Origin: Luidia sarsii
Taxonomy: Eukaryota > Echinodermata > Asteroidea > Paxillosida > Luidiidae
Assembly (NCBI GenBank): GCA_949987565.1
Contig: OX465119.1
Span: 6,298,694-6,362,693 of the forward strand
Direction of reading: 5' to 3'
Length of the DNA stretch: 64,000 nt
Positions 1 through 9,350 of the stretch are shown in pieces. Every line of letters starts with the position of its first letter. Within the stretch, counting starts at the first letter, position 1. The notes beneath the pieces were generated by a model that was not told the DNA's origin, ran no database searches, and was given only the letters and a program-made list of their open reading frames with translations. The position numbers and the translations under genes are program-made.

Positions 1-245
1 GAAATCTGACATTTTGATCCTAGCAGGACCCTACTGAGTAAGGCTTACTCTACTAGGCATAATGAACAGGACAAAAGCAAAAGGGGAGCGATAGGGATAC
101 AGGTAACAGGACCAAGAGGATAGCTGTTAGGGTGGGATCAAAGGAAAGGGCAGGGAGTAGGGTAGGGATTGGGTAAATATCAAAGGGAAAGACTCAAAGA
201 GAAAAGCAGGGTAGTGAACACAAAAGAAGGGTTATCTAGGTAAAA
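1..245 (-). repeat. Diverged Penelope-like element terminal sequence
   Basis: This purine-rich segment resembles, in order, the reverse complement of the 3' untranslated end of the Penelope-like elements at 9094-12191 and 22867-23660. It has the terminal GATCCTAGCAGGACC block, then the block containing GGGCAGGGAGTAGGGTAGGG, and ends near AAAGAAGGGTTATC. No Penelope coding sequence is attached, so it looks like a solo terminal copy. It lies in the last intron of PEX13. It is more diverged than the copy at 9094. Confidence 0.6.
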
Positions 246-1574
246 AGGTGTTAATCATTCCCCTCCTGGATGCTGAGGCCATGTAGTTGAATTGTCCAAA
301 GATGCTCCATTCACATTTTCTCCAGGCTTGAAGGGACAGTATCACTATTCTACGCCCAGTTCACTCATACCTGATATGGAATGATTAGGGTTTGCCCAAT
401 TTACCAGTTTTGATAGTGGACCTATGGTGGTTGACTCATTTTGAGAGCTTTTCGAAAGTGTTGTTAGTTTTGACAACAATGAATACACAATGATAGGAGT
501 TAAAGTGTCCAAAGGGGGAACGTCACACACAACCTCAACCAGCTTGGTGATCCAGTGGATGAGTCATATTAAAGATTGAATCCCTTCTGAGCTGCCTGTA
601 TTTTTACAGCTCGCAATCCAGGCAATGTACTGAGCATCCAGTGTTAAACTGCACATCGATCAACCCTTGTTGAAATTCATTTATGACGTGCTTACACAGA
701 GTAGTTCTAGAATTATTTTAGCAAAACATCATGTCAACAAATTGCACATTGGTCATTTATAGTCATGGTAGGAACGGGCATTCTCTGTGACCAATTTTGA
801 GAATAAAAATGTCAGATTCAGACCCTAAATTTTTTTGTCTTTCAAGGGAATTCAAGTCACTTCAGCAAAACAGAAAACCGTGGGTTTTTTTCGTGAGCTG
901 CGAAGCGGTTCGAGCCTATGAAATGCCGATTTCCGTTCTTCCGTCTGTCCGCATTGTTAAAAAAAAAATTCATTCATAGGAAACCCCATATGATTCAGTG
1001 CTTCTAATTTTTGGGGTATATAACAACATTAATTTCTGCAACCTAAAGTGAGTTTATACATTGATTATCATGAAAGACAATATAAAAATGTTTTAGAAAA
1101 TTGTTCATGTACATATTCCAGACTGTACATGTACAGTGTATACTATATGTACATTCAAATCATGCATGGCAAGCACATTTATATTTTGATAACTTCTACT
1201 GTACCATCCATTCTCAACCCTACCCAATGGTATTAAAATTTATTTTGCTTTAAACATAGGAGAGGGGATTATTCATACATATTGTAGATAAAAAGTGGGT
1301 TTGTTTATGTCTATGTCACACACAAAATTAATGTGCTCCCTATAAAGTACATGTACATTTGAAACTACTCCACAACCACACTTTCATTCCATTTCTCCCT
1401 AAACACGTTCATTCACCAAGGAGGAGTAGACTGGAGTTGGATGGGGTTGGGTAGGGTTGAATGGATGGATGGGGCATGTTTAGGATGATAGAGTATTAGG
1501 TTGATGGAATAATAGGATTAGAGATAAAGAGTTGGGGATGTATTGGGATAGGATGATAGTGTACATGTACATAG
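246..1574. other. PEX13 intron, no recognised feature
   Basis: I see no coding similarity on either strand and no clear repeat family beyond scattered ACATGTAC words and a G-rich stretch near 1424-1500 (GGATGGGGTTGGGTAGGG). Short ORFs here have no recognisable domains. Upstream PEX13 exons must lie left of the window, so this is presumably intron. Confidence 0.5.
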
Positions 1575-1850
1575 GTGTATCCCTGTTTTTATTCAGATGC
1601 AAACAGCCCATTGTTGTAAACCTGGCTTCAGCAGCACAGGGATGACACAAAGTGGATACAGCTTTTCCAATTTAAGTTAAACAGAGGAAAAGTGACTCGA
1701 AATTGGAGTTATACAGCAATTAATGGTTCACCACCCTGGCAAAGACTACCAGTAGTTGATTATTTGGGCAGGCCACCATCTAAGGGCTGGATAACTCAGA
1801 GGGTTAGAGCACTGGTACGCAAATCCAGAGGTCTCAGGTTCGTCTTTTTT
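1575..1850 (+). repeat. tRNA-derived SINE copy
   Basis: A body segment (ATTCAGATGCAAACAGCCC, then AACCTGGCTTCAGCAGCACA) precedes the block GGCCACCATCTAAGG and a tRNA-like head near 1784-1845. The head has an A-box-like GGATAACTCAGAGGG and a damaged B box (TCAGGTTCGTC). The same body and head blocks recur at 4087-4560, 5690-5965 and 7190-7335, so this is an interspersed family. The SINE ends just before the PEX13 exon and supplies part of its polypyrimidine-rich acceptor region. Confidence 0.65.
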
Positions 1851-1891
1851 TCTTTTCTTCATTAAACTTTAGTAATTCATGTTTTATACAG

Positions 1892-2337
1892 AATCGCAAC
1901 CCAAAGTCAGAGGGTGGATTCTTGCTAGTGTGGATGGCAAGACCACTGGTCTCGTACCTGCAAATTTCATCAAGATACTGGGCAGGAGACGTGGCCAGAA
2001 AGCAACATATATGGACCCACATGGGCATGGACAGCCTACAAAGACAAACCTTCAAGAAGAGCATGGGAGGGTGTCATCAAAATTGGACTCTGAAACTCCA
2101 GCCACAGACACTGCTTCTTTAGGAAACAAAAGCCAAGATACATGTACATCATTATTACCACCAACAACTAACAGGGAGTCCTATATACATGAATTTAATG
2201 AAGCTTTTATTGAAGCACCCAGAATGTGCCATCAAAAGGAAAAATTAGAGAAAAGCACACAAGATGAATGGTCTACATGGAAGATGGAGGAAACTCAAGG
2301 AGACATTGGAGACAGAGATAAGCAACTTGAGACCTAG
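1892..2337 (+). CDS. PEX13: PEX13, last exon (SH3 domain end and C-terminus)
   Basis: PEX13 is the peroxisomal membrane docking factor. With PEX14 it receives the cargo-loaded PEX5 receptor, and its cytosolic SH3 domain binds PEX14 and PEX5. The exon starts after the acceptor TTTTATACAG and encodes QPKVRGWILASVDGKTTG followed by LVPANFIKILGRRRGQK. This matches the second half of the PEX13 SH3 fold, including the conserved RGW and ANF/Y...ILG motifs. A low-complexity tail of about 115 residues follows, with an EFNEAFIEA stretch that resembles the vertebrate C-terminus. The stop is TAG at 2335-2337. The first codon is split with the previous exon, which lies left of the window. The upstream ATG at 1879 falls in the intron and is not the start. 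The tail is somewhat longer than in human PEX13. Confidence 0.94.
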
Positions 2338-2369
2338 GAATCATATGCTGATTCTTTGATTTCTTCCTT

Positions 2370-2865
2370 TTAAGGGTACCTGAAATAAAAAATTATAATA
2401 TCCAAAGAGAAGGTGATGATGTCATCGGCAGTGCAATGTTGCATGATCGTTTGCACACACATACGTATACATGTAGTATACGCGCATACGTGCGTCCACA
2501 AGAAAATCATGGCAGAGCGAATACCGGTAAGTTATTTCGCCACGCGGTAGTGAAAAGGCGTAGTGTGTCGATATTATCATGGCGAGCACTTCTATGACAA
2601 CCCAAAACGCGTACAAAAGGTCGGCTAAAGCCAAGGTGCAAAGGTCGTGCACACAGCGCTCTGTTTTCTGTCGGTGACGTCACTTATTACGCGGTACGCT
2701 GTCGCAATTTTTCGGGTTGAAAAGTGGGGGGCAGTTTTCAGTCGAGAATCTTGCTGTTTTCTCAAAAATATTATTACTATATTTAAAAAACAAACTGACA
2801 CATGGAAGTTCATACCCTCTCTGATCGATTACACATTATTCCTTTTTATTTCAGGTACCCTTTAA
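2370..2865. mobile_element. ~0.5 kb MITE with TTAA-type ends
   Basis: The left end AAGGGTACCTGAAATAAAAA and the right end TTTTTATTTCAGGTACCCTT are exact inverted repeats over at least 20 bp, each next to a TTAA. The interior has no coding sequence. The ends resemble those of the Kolobok-like element at 60899-61990 (AAAGGG, then GAAATAAA). TTAA targets are used by piggyBac and Kolobok elements. The MITE begins 32 bp after the PEX13 stop codon. Confidence 0.75.
2384..2389 (+). terminator. Candidate PEX13 polyadenylation signal AATAAA
   Basis: A canonical AATAAA lies 46 bp downstream of the PEX13 stop codon and is the first one after it. It sits inside the left terminal inverted repeat of the MITE at 2370-2865. 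Its use as the real signal is inference. Confidence 0.55.
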
Positions 2866-3717
2866 ATATTGCTGACTTTATTATCCATTCTGTTAAGTTA
2901 TCACCCCCTTAAATATCTTTGTCATGTACTTAGTTTTAATGACTGATTTTTCTTGGAAAGATTCTGGGATATAATTTGGTATGCATGTGCAGATAAACAT
3001 GTTTGTAAATTTATGTAGGATAAACTGAAAATAACTACGTTATCAAATTATCATTTCGTACAACAAATAATTACATTATATATCTGTAGGTCATGTCTTT
3101 TCAGCTGAATTCAGTAAAGAATAATTATTATACAAATATAATTCAGACAAAATTATATAAGCAAACAAGATTTGTAGCATGTAGTAGGTTTTCCACCCTT
3201 ATCCATCCATAAATGTTGTTTTCATTAGTATGTTGGTTTAGATGTGAACTGCAGTGTAGAAAACATTTATATTATCTTTCTCAAAACTTCCTGTGTAAGG
3301 ATGTGTTCAACTGATAATAAAAATCCATGAAGGTAATGTCAAGTCTTAGAAAAAGAAAAAAATCATGCGATTTTCATTGTCACATTAAACCAAAATAATG
3401 ATATTTTATAAATCTTGTATAGATACTTGAGCACATCAGTTTTATTATTATTGTCAAAGTATTATTTGGAATAATTGTGTGAAAAAGTATCCAGGCAATC
3501 CAGATATTTAAACTTAGCGTAACAATGTTTGTGTCGCTGCGCTGTTTATGATATAGTTGCATCAACTTGTAGGCCCAACAGTAAAATGTTTCTTTTAATT
3601 GAGAATTTCCGGTGTTAAAATCTTGCATAGGACCAAACTGATGTATCATTGGAGCAGATATTTACTACCATCTAGATAACAAATGATTTTACCACACAAT
3701 ATCTTGTTACTTATTTC
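2866..3717. other. AT-rich spacer, nothing recognised
   Basis: This is AT-rich sequence with short random ORFs. I see no repeat family or coding motif. If PEX13 ends near 2400, this is intergenic. Confidence 0.5.
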
Positions 3718-3960
3718 AAAATTAATGAGGACCTGACATTTCAAGAACAAAAACAAATAGGAAGGGGAGAGCATTAGGGACACGGATCGTGACGGACGTC
3801 AGACAAAAAACACCAGGATACATGTAGCTGGTACCGTAGGGTGGAATTAAATGGAAGGGCAGGGTTCGGGTAGGGATTAGGTACTGTAGTAGTAGCGGAA
3901 AGATCAAAGGGTCAAAGAGAGAAGGGGGAAGAAGACCAAAGAAGGATTATTAGTAAACAT
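3718..3960 (-). repeat. Penelope-like element terminal fragment
   Basis: This is another purine-rich copy in the same orientation as 1-245 and 9094-9350. It includes GAGGACCTGACATTTC near the start, GGGCAGGGTTCGGGTAGGG in the middle and AAAGAAGGATTATTAG at the end. No Penelope ORF follows it. Confidence 0.55.
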
Positions 3961-4086
3961 GGAAGTTCAAAAATTAGGAGGGCCTGACCCTTCCAAATAG
4001 TCAACTTGTCTTGGCCACAGTGGGGCACCAGTCGGAAGAATTCAACCATTAACTGCCGTATATCTCCAAGGGAAAGGCCACCAAAG

Positions 4087-4410
4087 GGCTGGATAGCTCA
4101 GATGGTATGAGCGTAGGTACGCAAACTAGAGGAGGTCTCTGGTTCAATTCCCGGTCAAAGTTTTCTTTGCCATTTTTCATTTTATTCAAAAGCTCCCAGT
4201 CAATTTTTACTTTTGTTTGAATTTAATAGAAAAATTGAAAGAGCTGCATCCCTTTCTTATGATATTCGGGCTGCTGTAGCCAATTGTTTACAACAATTGG
4301 TTGTTTGTGTCCGAATGTAAGCAGGGAAGTGATCCCTGGAGGTATATGGCAGTTAATGCTTGAACTGCTTCTGACTGAAACGCCCACCCTTTTTGGGAAG
4401 GCCACCATCT
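4087..4410 (+). repeat. tRNA-derived SINE, most complete copy
   Basis: The tRNA-like head starts GGCTGGATAGCTCAGATGG (A box) and has the B box GGTTCAATTCCCGG at 4141-4154. It is followed by GTTTTCTTTGCC and a T-rich body. The body carries TTTACAACAATTGGTTGTTT and CCCTGGAGGTATATGGCAG, and ends in GGGAAGGCCACCATCTAA. Heads of this type carry an internal RNA polymerase III promoter. A second head follows immediately at about 4420, giving a head-to-tail pair. Confidence 0.75.
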
Positions 4411-4414
4411 AACA

Positions 4415-4560
4415 TGTCTAAGGACTTGATAGCTCAGATGGTAAGGGTGCTGGGACACAAAACCAGCGATCTCAGTGTCAAATTCCCTGTCCAGTCAAAA
4501 TTTTCTTTGTCATTTTTAAATTTGTTCAAAATAAAGTTCCCTGTCAGTTTTACCTTTATT
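4415..4560 (+). repeat. tRNA-derived SINE, head only
   Basis: A second tRNA-like head (TTGATAGCTCAGATGG, B box decayed to GTCAAATTCCCTG) directly follows the SINE at 4087-4410 and repeats the CAAAATTTTCTTTGTC segment after it. The body is then lost. Confidence 0.65.
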
Positions 4561-5285
4561 AATTGCTGTATTAATAATTCTGTGCTTCTATACATATTGA
4601 TTTTCTTTGTGTTTCCCGACATGTGGTTACATGTATTTTACCAATAGCTTTATACATGTATTTTTCATGAATGATTCGATTGAAACAAATTTCATAATGT
4701 TCAGTGCCAGAGCATGACCAACAGAAAAGTTAAACTCATACTATTACACATTTAAAACGAGCTCTACAAACTAGAGTACGCGCTCCGCCATCGGCTCACA
4801 GTAGGAACATGTGCCTGCAGGGACATGCGTCTGCCTTTGCCAAAGAGACAAGTGCACTTAATATGAATGTGGAAAATGGTGTAGCAAATATTATTAGCAA
4901 ATAGTTATGTCCTAGTAGCTTTAGCGCAATAAGCGCCAGCTTTTGTAAAATTGGATTTTGTTGCAAAAAAACACATACATGTACATGTACATGTACTACT
5001 ACACAGAAGCTAAACAACCATATATGTATGTATGGAAACATTCTACTAAAATATTCGCTTTTACGAGCATATTTTTTCTTCTTTTAACATTTGTTTGTTC
5101 TGAAAGTTAACCATGCACTTAATCCAAAGGAAATTTAATGTAACCTTACAGTATGTCTTGGGAATATTATACATTTAGTCTAGTGTTCCAGTTACCACAG
5201 AGTAAACAAAATGGAAATGACCCCTATCAACTACTCCACCCAACTCAATTCCCCACACAAATATGCAAATAAATGAGATTTTTCC
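4561..5285. other. Spacer, nothing recognised
   Basis: There is no coding similarity. A short ACATGTAC microsatellite lies near 4974-4995 (TACATGTACATGTACATGTA). The rest is unremarkable AT-rich sequence. Confidence 0.45.
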
Positions 5286-5670
5286 ATAGCTTCATCTGGT
5301 TACTTTTTATTTCCAAAAGTCTTTAAAATATTGGAGAGAGTTCTCAAAGAAGTAGACCTTCTGAATACTTTGTTCTTCCACCTTCTTTCATGCATGGCAA
5401 GGGCCTCCCAGTTCAAAGACTTGAGTTCTGCTACAGAGTGTGCTGCAAATGATGCATTATCTGTGAAGAGCATGTCCTTGATGAACACTTCCCTTGTTTT
5501 GGTTTTGGCCTTTAGGCGTGCAATGTTGAATAGCTTGCCATTGGACCTACAATGGAGGTAGATAGTACCCTCGGCTGATTTATAGGCATGTCTGAGCAGC
5601 ACTGCAAAGAGGATCCCGAAAAGGGTTGGTGTGCAGACGGCGACGCATCCTTGTTTCACCCTCAGCTGTC
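5286..5670 (-). pseudogene. LINE reverse transcriptase fragment
   Basis: On the minus strand the sequence encodes KQGCV, then TLFGILFAVLLRHAY and GKLFNIARLKAKTKTRE, followed by DMLFTDNA. This is the RT palm region of the same LINE type as 34830-36992, which has KQGCV, TLFGIFFAVTLKQAY and DMLFADDA. The catalytic FADD motif is degraded to FTDN. After LKSLNWEALAMHERRW the fragment jumps to a far C-terminal segment, so it is internally deleted. It is dead. Confidence 0.8.
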
Positions 5671-5689
5671 CAGCCCTTGGATGGCGACC

Positions 5690-5965
5690 TTCCCAAAAAG
5701 TAAACTAGTCTTTGCTGGGGTGGGGCACCAGGCAGAAGCATTTAACAATTAACTGTCGTGTATTTCCAGGGATCACACCCCCATTATCATTCAGATGCAA
5801 ACAACCAATTGTTGTAAACCTGGCTACAGCAGCTCAGGGATCACACAAAGTGGATGCAAATTATGTCAAACAAATGAAGGTAACACAGACTTGGAACTTT
5901 TTCACAATTTTGGAAAATGGCCAAGACAAAATTTACTGGACAGGGACTTGAACTTGTTTAGTTTT
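5690..5965 (-). repeat. tRNA-derived SINE (minus strand)
   Basis: Reading the minus strand, a B box GTTCAAGTCCCTGTCCAGT lies at about 5935-5955. The family body follows, with ACAACAATTGGTTGTTT and TGTGATCCCTGGAAATAC, and it ends at GGGAAGGTCGCCATCCAAGG. The A-box half of the head is missing. The SINE overlaps the 3' end of the THAP gene ORF at 5902-6368. Confidence 0.7.
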
Positions 5966-6368
5966 AGAAGATCTAGCTGACTTTCACTTAAGTGATTTTT
6001 TTGTCTTACAGTTTCCATAAGTAAGGCAATGGTAGCATCCTTCCTTTGTACCTTCTGCTTTAAACATTTCAGTTCCTTTCGTGCCTCCGTCAGTTTCTTT
6101 TGGGTTTCCTTCAGCTTTTCTTCAACAGCATCAGGTGATGTGCAATAGACATGATCTGTAGTGCCAGTAGACTCAGTACATGTAGTTGGAGATGGGCTTA
6201 TTATTCTTTTCTTGGATTCTGGAGGAGCAACAAACCACTCTGTATGTCGTTTATGCTTCTTTTGCAGAACCTTTTGTTTGTGTGGTGGGTGAGATGGGAA
6301 TACTGTTGGAACAGCTTTGGGGTTGAGTTGATGTTTCCCAACTTCCAAATCATCTCTGGGATGAATAC
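5902..6368 (-). CDS. THAP-domain protein, last exon
   Basis: THAP proteins are C2CH zinc-finger DNA-binding proteins, either cellular regulators or domesticated transposase relatives. This exon follows the acceptor TTTTGTTCAG and joins in frame to the exon at 6710-6834. The first residues complete the THAP domain, ending in the characteristic LNPKAVPTVFP motif (the AVPT-F box). A basic KQKVLQKKHKR stretch and a predicted coiled coil of about 60 residues follow (EEKLKETQKKLTEARKELK), which THAP proteins use to dimerise. The last ~12 codons read into the SINE at 5690-5965. I see no first exon with the CxxxxC half up to 7190, so the gene is either 5'-incomplete here or starts further right. Confidence 0.75.
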
Positions 6369-6709
6369 CTGAACAAAATGAGAGTACTTTGTTAAATATA
6401 TGTTTCCCAACACGTTTTCTAAAAGCTGATTGTTGTCACAGACAGTCAGCTTTTTCCAAGTTTCCTTTTTTTACTGCCTGTGCTTTTGCATTTTGTATGG
6501 CACTAAGAAATGTATTCTATTGAAAGAGTTCCGCCTACAGCCACCACCACAGCCCTCCCAACAAATGAACATTCATAATTAACCCTCAAAGAGCCGGATT
6601 ATTTTGACCATCTCACAGCCTCTTTGAGGGTTAAGTTATATTCGTTTGTGAGTTTGAGTTTGTGGAAATGTTTTTTTGGTTGATACCTTTCAGTGCATTG
6701 CTGGTTTAC
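6369..6709 (-). other. THAP gene intron
   Basis: This intron joins 6710-6834 to 5902-6368 on the minus strand. The donor is CGAG|GTAAAC and the acceptor is TTGTTCAG|GTATTC. Reading phase is preserved across it. It contains the small TTAA hairpin at 6579-6634. Confidence 0.7.
6579..6634. mobile_element. 56-bp TTAA-flanked hairpin, piggyBac-like mini-MITE
   Basis: The left end TTAACCCTCAAAGAG and the right end CTCTTTGAGGGTTAA are perfect inverted repeats around a ~26 bp loop. The TTAACCCT start is typical of piggyBac-type MITEs. It lies in the THAP gene intron. It has no coding capacity. Confidence 0.65.
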
Positions 6710-6834
6710 CTCGAATATAATCTTCCTTGACAAAATGGTCACTGCACACTCTGTGATGTTTTGACGGTTCAAAGTTCTTTCGGCTGATGTTGTTAAGCCA
6801 TCTCAACAAAATATTGGAATCGTCAAGAGGAAAC
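6710..6834 (-). CDS. THAP-domain protein, internal exon
   Basis: This exon encodes the second half of the THAP zinc finger: the FPLDDSNILLRWLNNI stretch, then HHRVCSDHFVKEDY. The invariant FP, W, and the C-x2-H pair (CSDH) with following F are present. The acceptor is TCTTACTATCAG and the donor is G|GTAAAC. The exon starts right at the conserved FP, a common position for a THAP intron. The upstream half with the first two zinc-binding cysteines is not found nearby. Confidence 0.8.
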
Positions 6835-7189
6835 CTGATAGTAAGAGGAAAAGGTGGCATGAAAAATGTGCATGTAAGTGGAATCATGTTCATGTACATG
6901 TATGCATCTAACATTATATGAGCCCTACCAAAACAGCAGACCATTATGATACTTAAAAATGGAAAGATTCTCCATGCTCAATCACTCTCCACAACACATT
7001 TTTAAGCACCGATGAAAGATGGAATCCAGCAGTCTCCTGACAAAGGGTAGAGTACCCAGTAAATACACACTTCCCGAAATGTTAATGGCTCTTTTCAAAG
7101 TCATACTCCATCTCAAAAAAGATGTCAAACAAACAAACGAAAAACTGACTAGGAAGTAGGAACCTTTGAACAAACAAAAATTTGCAAAG
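6835..7189. other. Upstream of THAP exon, nothing recognised
   Basis: I looked on the minus strand for a THAP first exon (M-x3-C-x4-C) and found none. There are only short ORFs and one ACATGTACATG word. Confidence 0.4.
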
Positions 7190-7335
7190 AAAACTTGGAC
7201 CGGACCGGGACTTCAACCCGAGACCTTAGATGGTGGCCTCCCAAATAGTCAACAGTTAGTCTTTGCCAGGGTGGGGGCGCCAGTCAGAAGCAATTCACCC
7301 ATTAACTGCTGTATATCTCCAGGGATCACAGTAGT
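7190..7335 (-). repeat. SINE fragment
   Basis: On the minus strand this shows CATTAACTGC reversed in the body tail, the block GGCCACCATCTAAGG, then only the 3' half of the tRNA head (TCGGGTTGAAGTCCCGGTCC, a B box) and TTTTCTTTGC. The A-box half of the head is deleted. The same family occurs at 4087-4560. Confidence 0.65.
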
Positions 7336-7364
7336 ACATCATAACACCTTGCTCTATGATCATA

Positions 7365-7470
7365 AGTACTACTAAAGTACTAGTAAGTACTAAAAATAGT
7401 AAAAAGTACTAGTACTACACGTGTACAACTATTAGTACTACTGTAGTACTAGTAGTTAGTTCAGTAGTAA
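7365..7470. repeat. (TAG/CTA)n tract
   Basis: Imperfect trinucleotide repeats of TAG and its complement, interrupted as AGTACTAGTACTAC. Many such tracts border transposons in this window. Confidence 0.8.
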
Positions 7471-7569
7471 TAAGTACTAGTTATTAGTTTAACTTTTTCT
7501 TTTCCCGGCATTTGCTGCTGGCCTGGTGTTTCCTGCATGTAATCATTCCTTGTTGTATTTGTCTCATAA

Positions 7570-8120
7570 GGCCTTTTCACACTAGTATGAGCCTCTCAAC
7601 CTGGGTTGAGAAATTCTCGCCCTGGGATGAAAATTGAATTTTTCAACCCCGCGTTCAACCCGGTATAGTTTCACACTTGCTTCATGCAAACCGAGCTTAC
7701 GTATTTCAACACGGAACAACTTCATCCCCGAGATTACCACAGACTTTTCACACTAGTACTTATGCAGCACATCGCGAGTGCCAATAAACAAATCACACAA
7801 TATGCAATGGATTCAGAAGCAACATGGCTCCAGCACTCAATCACTACATTCCATACAAGATGTTCCAATGCTGGTCATTTGCTTTACCACGTTTGGGGGA
7901 AAAAGGAGAAATTTCTCTTTTATTCCCGATACACGCAAATCAATGACGTTTTGACAAGCCCGGGTGTGCAGTGTGAGTTGCTCAACGCGGGGCTCAATAC
8001 GTGCATGCACGCGCAAACACTCACATAGACCCACTGCGCACCCGAACCTGTCAAGACGTCATCAATTTGCCGGTATCGGTTCATTCGGTTGAGTTTAAAA
8101 AATACTGTAATAAGAATAAG
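7570..8120. repeat. Decayed foldback relatives
   Basis: The word TTTTCACACTAGTA occurs twice here (7573 and 7747). From about 7865 the segment GGGGGAAAAAGGAGAAATTTC and the nearby GACGTTTTGACAAG resemble the interior of the foldback element at 8293-9027. There is no coding signal. Borders are uncertain. Confidence 0.4.
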
Positions 8121-8124
8121 AAAA

Positions 8125-8292
8125 GCTCCATGCTAGTACTGTAATAGTACTAGTAGTAGTACAGTACAAGTACTAGTCTAAGTACTACCTAGCTCGCCTA
8201 ATACCTCCTTAGTACTACTACTACTACTGTACAGTAGAACTCAGTAGTAGTAGTATATGTAGCACTACTAGTACTAGTAGTAGTACTAGTAT
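8125..8292. repeat. (TAG/CTA)n tract
   Basis: Imperfect TAG/CTA trinucleotide repeat leading directly into the terminus (AGTCCGAGTAACTTGG) of the foldback element at 8293. Confidence 0.8.
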
Positions 8293-9027
8293 AGTCCGAG
8301 TAACTTGGACCCTTACAATGGCCCTTTTTTTTTTTTAGGAAGTCGGGCGATAGGAGGGTCCAAAGAATCCTGATAAACTAACTACTGTATGTGTTCGACT
8401 CCATGACTACCCCGACCAAAACCCCCCCGATTTTACCCCGAAAACACCCGTGAAACCATCCAACGCACCCATCTTTGGATTAAGTGAGAATCACCGATAT
8501 CAATATTGGACATTTGTTTTACCGGTACTCACGTTCTGGGAAAAAGGAGAAATTTCCCCTCAGTTGATTGAGAAGATTCTCTTCCGTCCGATGAGCGACA
8601 AGACGGCCATCTTTGATTTCAAATTGAACCGGTATACACACAAATCGATGACGTTTTGCGCGCCACGGACGTACAGTATAATGTTATGTCCGTGGCTTGC
8701 ACGCGCACACACACAGCTAGACCCACTGCGCACACGGACCTGTCAAAACGTCATCGATTTACGTGTTTACTGTTTCGATTTGAAATCAAAGATGGCCGCC
8801 GCATTTTGGCCCGTCGGACGGGAGAGAATCTTCTCGATCACCTGAGGGGAAATTTCTCCTTTTCTCAAAACGTGAGTAAAACAAATGACCAGTATTGAAA
8901 TCGGTGATTCTCACTTACGGTACATGTAATTCAAAGATGGGTGCGTGGGACGGTTTCACGGGTGTTTTCGGTATAAAATCTGAGGGTTTTGGTCAGGGGT
9001 AGTCGTGGAGTCGAACACATACTGACA
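8293..9027. mobile_element. Foldback element, family Y (long version)
   Basis: The left end is AGTCCGAGTAACTTGGACCC, the same terminus as the small MITEs at 41331, 45222 and 47976. Long inverted arms follow: 8385-8530 (GTGTTCGACTCCATGACTAC, then AAGTGAGAATCACCG) pair with 8885-9022 (CGGTGATTCTCACTTA, then GTAGTCGTGGAGTCGAACAC). The inner arms contain GAGAAGATTCTC and CCATCTTTGATTTCAAAT. The right terminus is missing, so this copy is truncated. The ORFs in it are only palindrome by-products. Confidence 0.75.
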
Positions 9028-9093
9028 TAAAGTGATATATACAAAAATGTTGCAAGCTGACTAAAATTACCAAAATGCAAATCTAAACATTTA

Positions 9094-9350
9094 GTGGGCC
9101 TGACGTTTTGATCCTAGCAGGACCTTTCTCAAAGGCAGAGTGACAAGGATAAAACAGATACATGTACTGTACATGAAGGAAGGGGGAAGAGAGTGAATAG
9201 GACACGGATGAGAAACAAAGGATAAAGAGTAGAGCTGGTAGGGAGAGATCAAAGGGAAGGTCAAGGAGTAGGGTAGGGATTAGTGAGAAGAGGGGAAAAG
9301 ATCAAAGAGAGAAGTGTGGAGGAGTGAACACAAAAGAAGGATTATCAGAA
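9094..9350 (-). repeat. Inverted copy of the Penelope 3' end at its 5' end
   Basis: This sequence is the reverse complement of the 3' ends at 12024-12191 and 23405-23660. Shared words include GATCCTAGCAGGACC, AAGGAAGGGGGAAGAGAG and GGAGTAGGGTAGGGATTAG. It runs directly into the coding region at about 9350. Penelope-like elements are known to carry terminal repeats in direct or inverted arrangement. Confidence 0.8.

Noticed and set aside
4087..4160. Functional tRNA gene
   Set aside because: The A and B boxes are present but the cloverleaf stems do not pair well and the same head is repeated with SINE body sequence; a SINE explains it.
8450..8898. 131-residue ORF in the foldback element
   Set aside because: Arises from inverted arms; no homology; neighbouring copies lack it.
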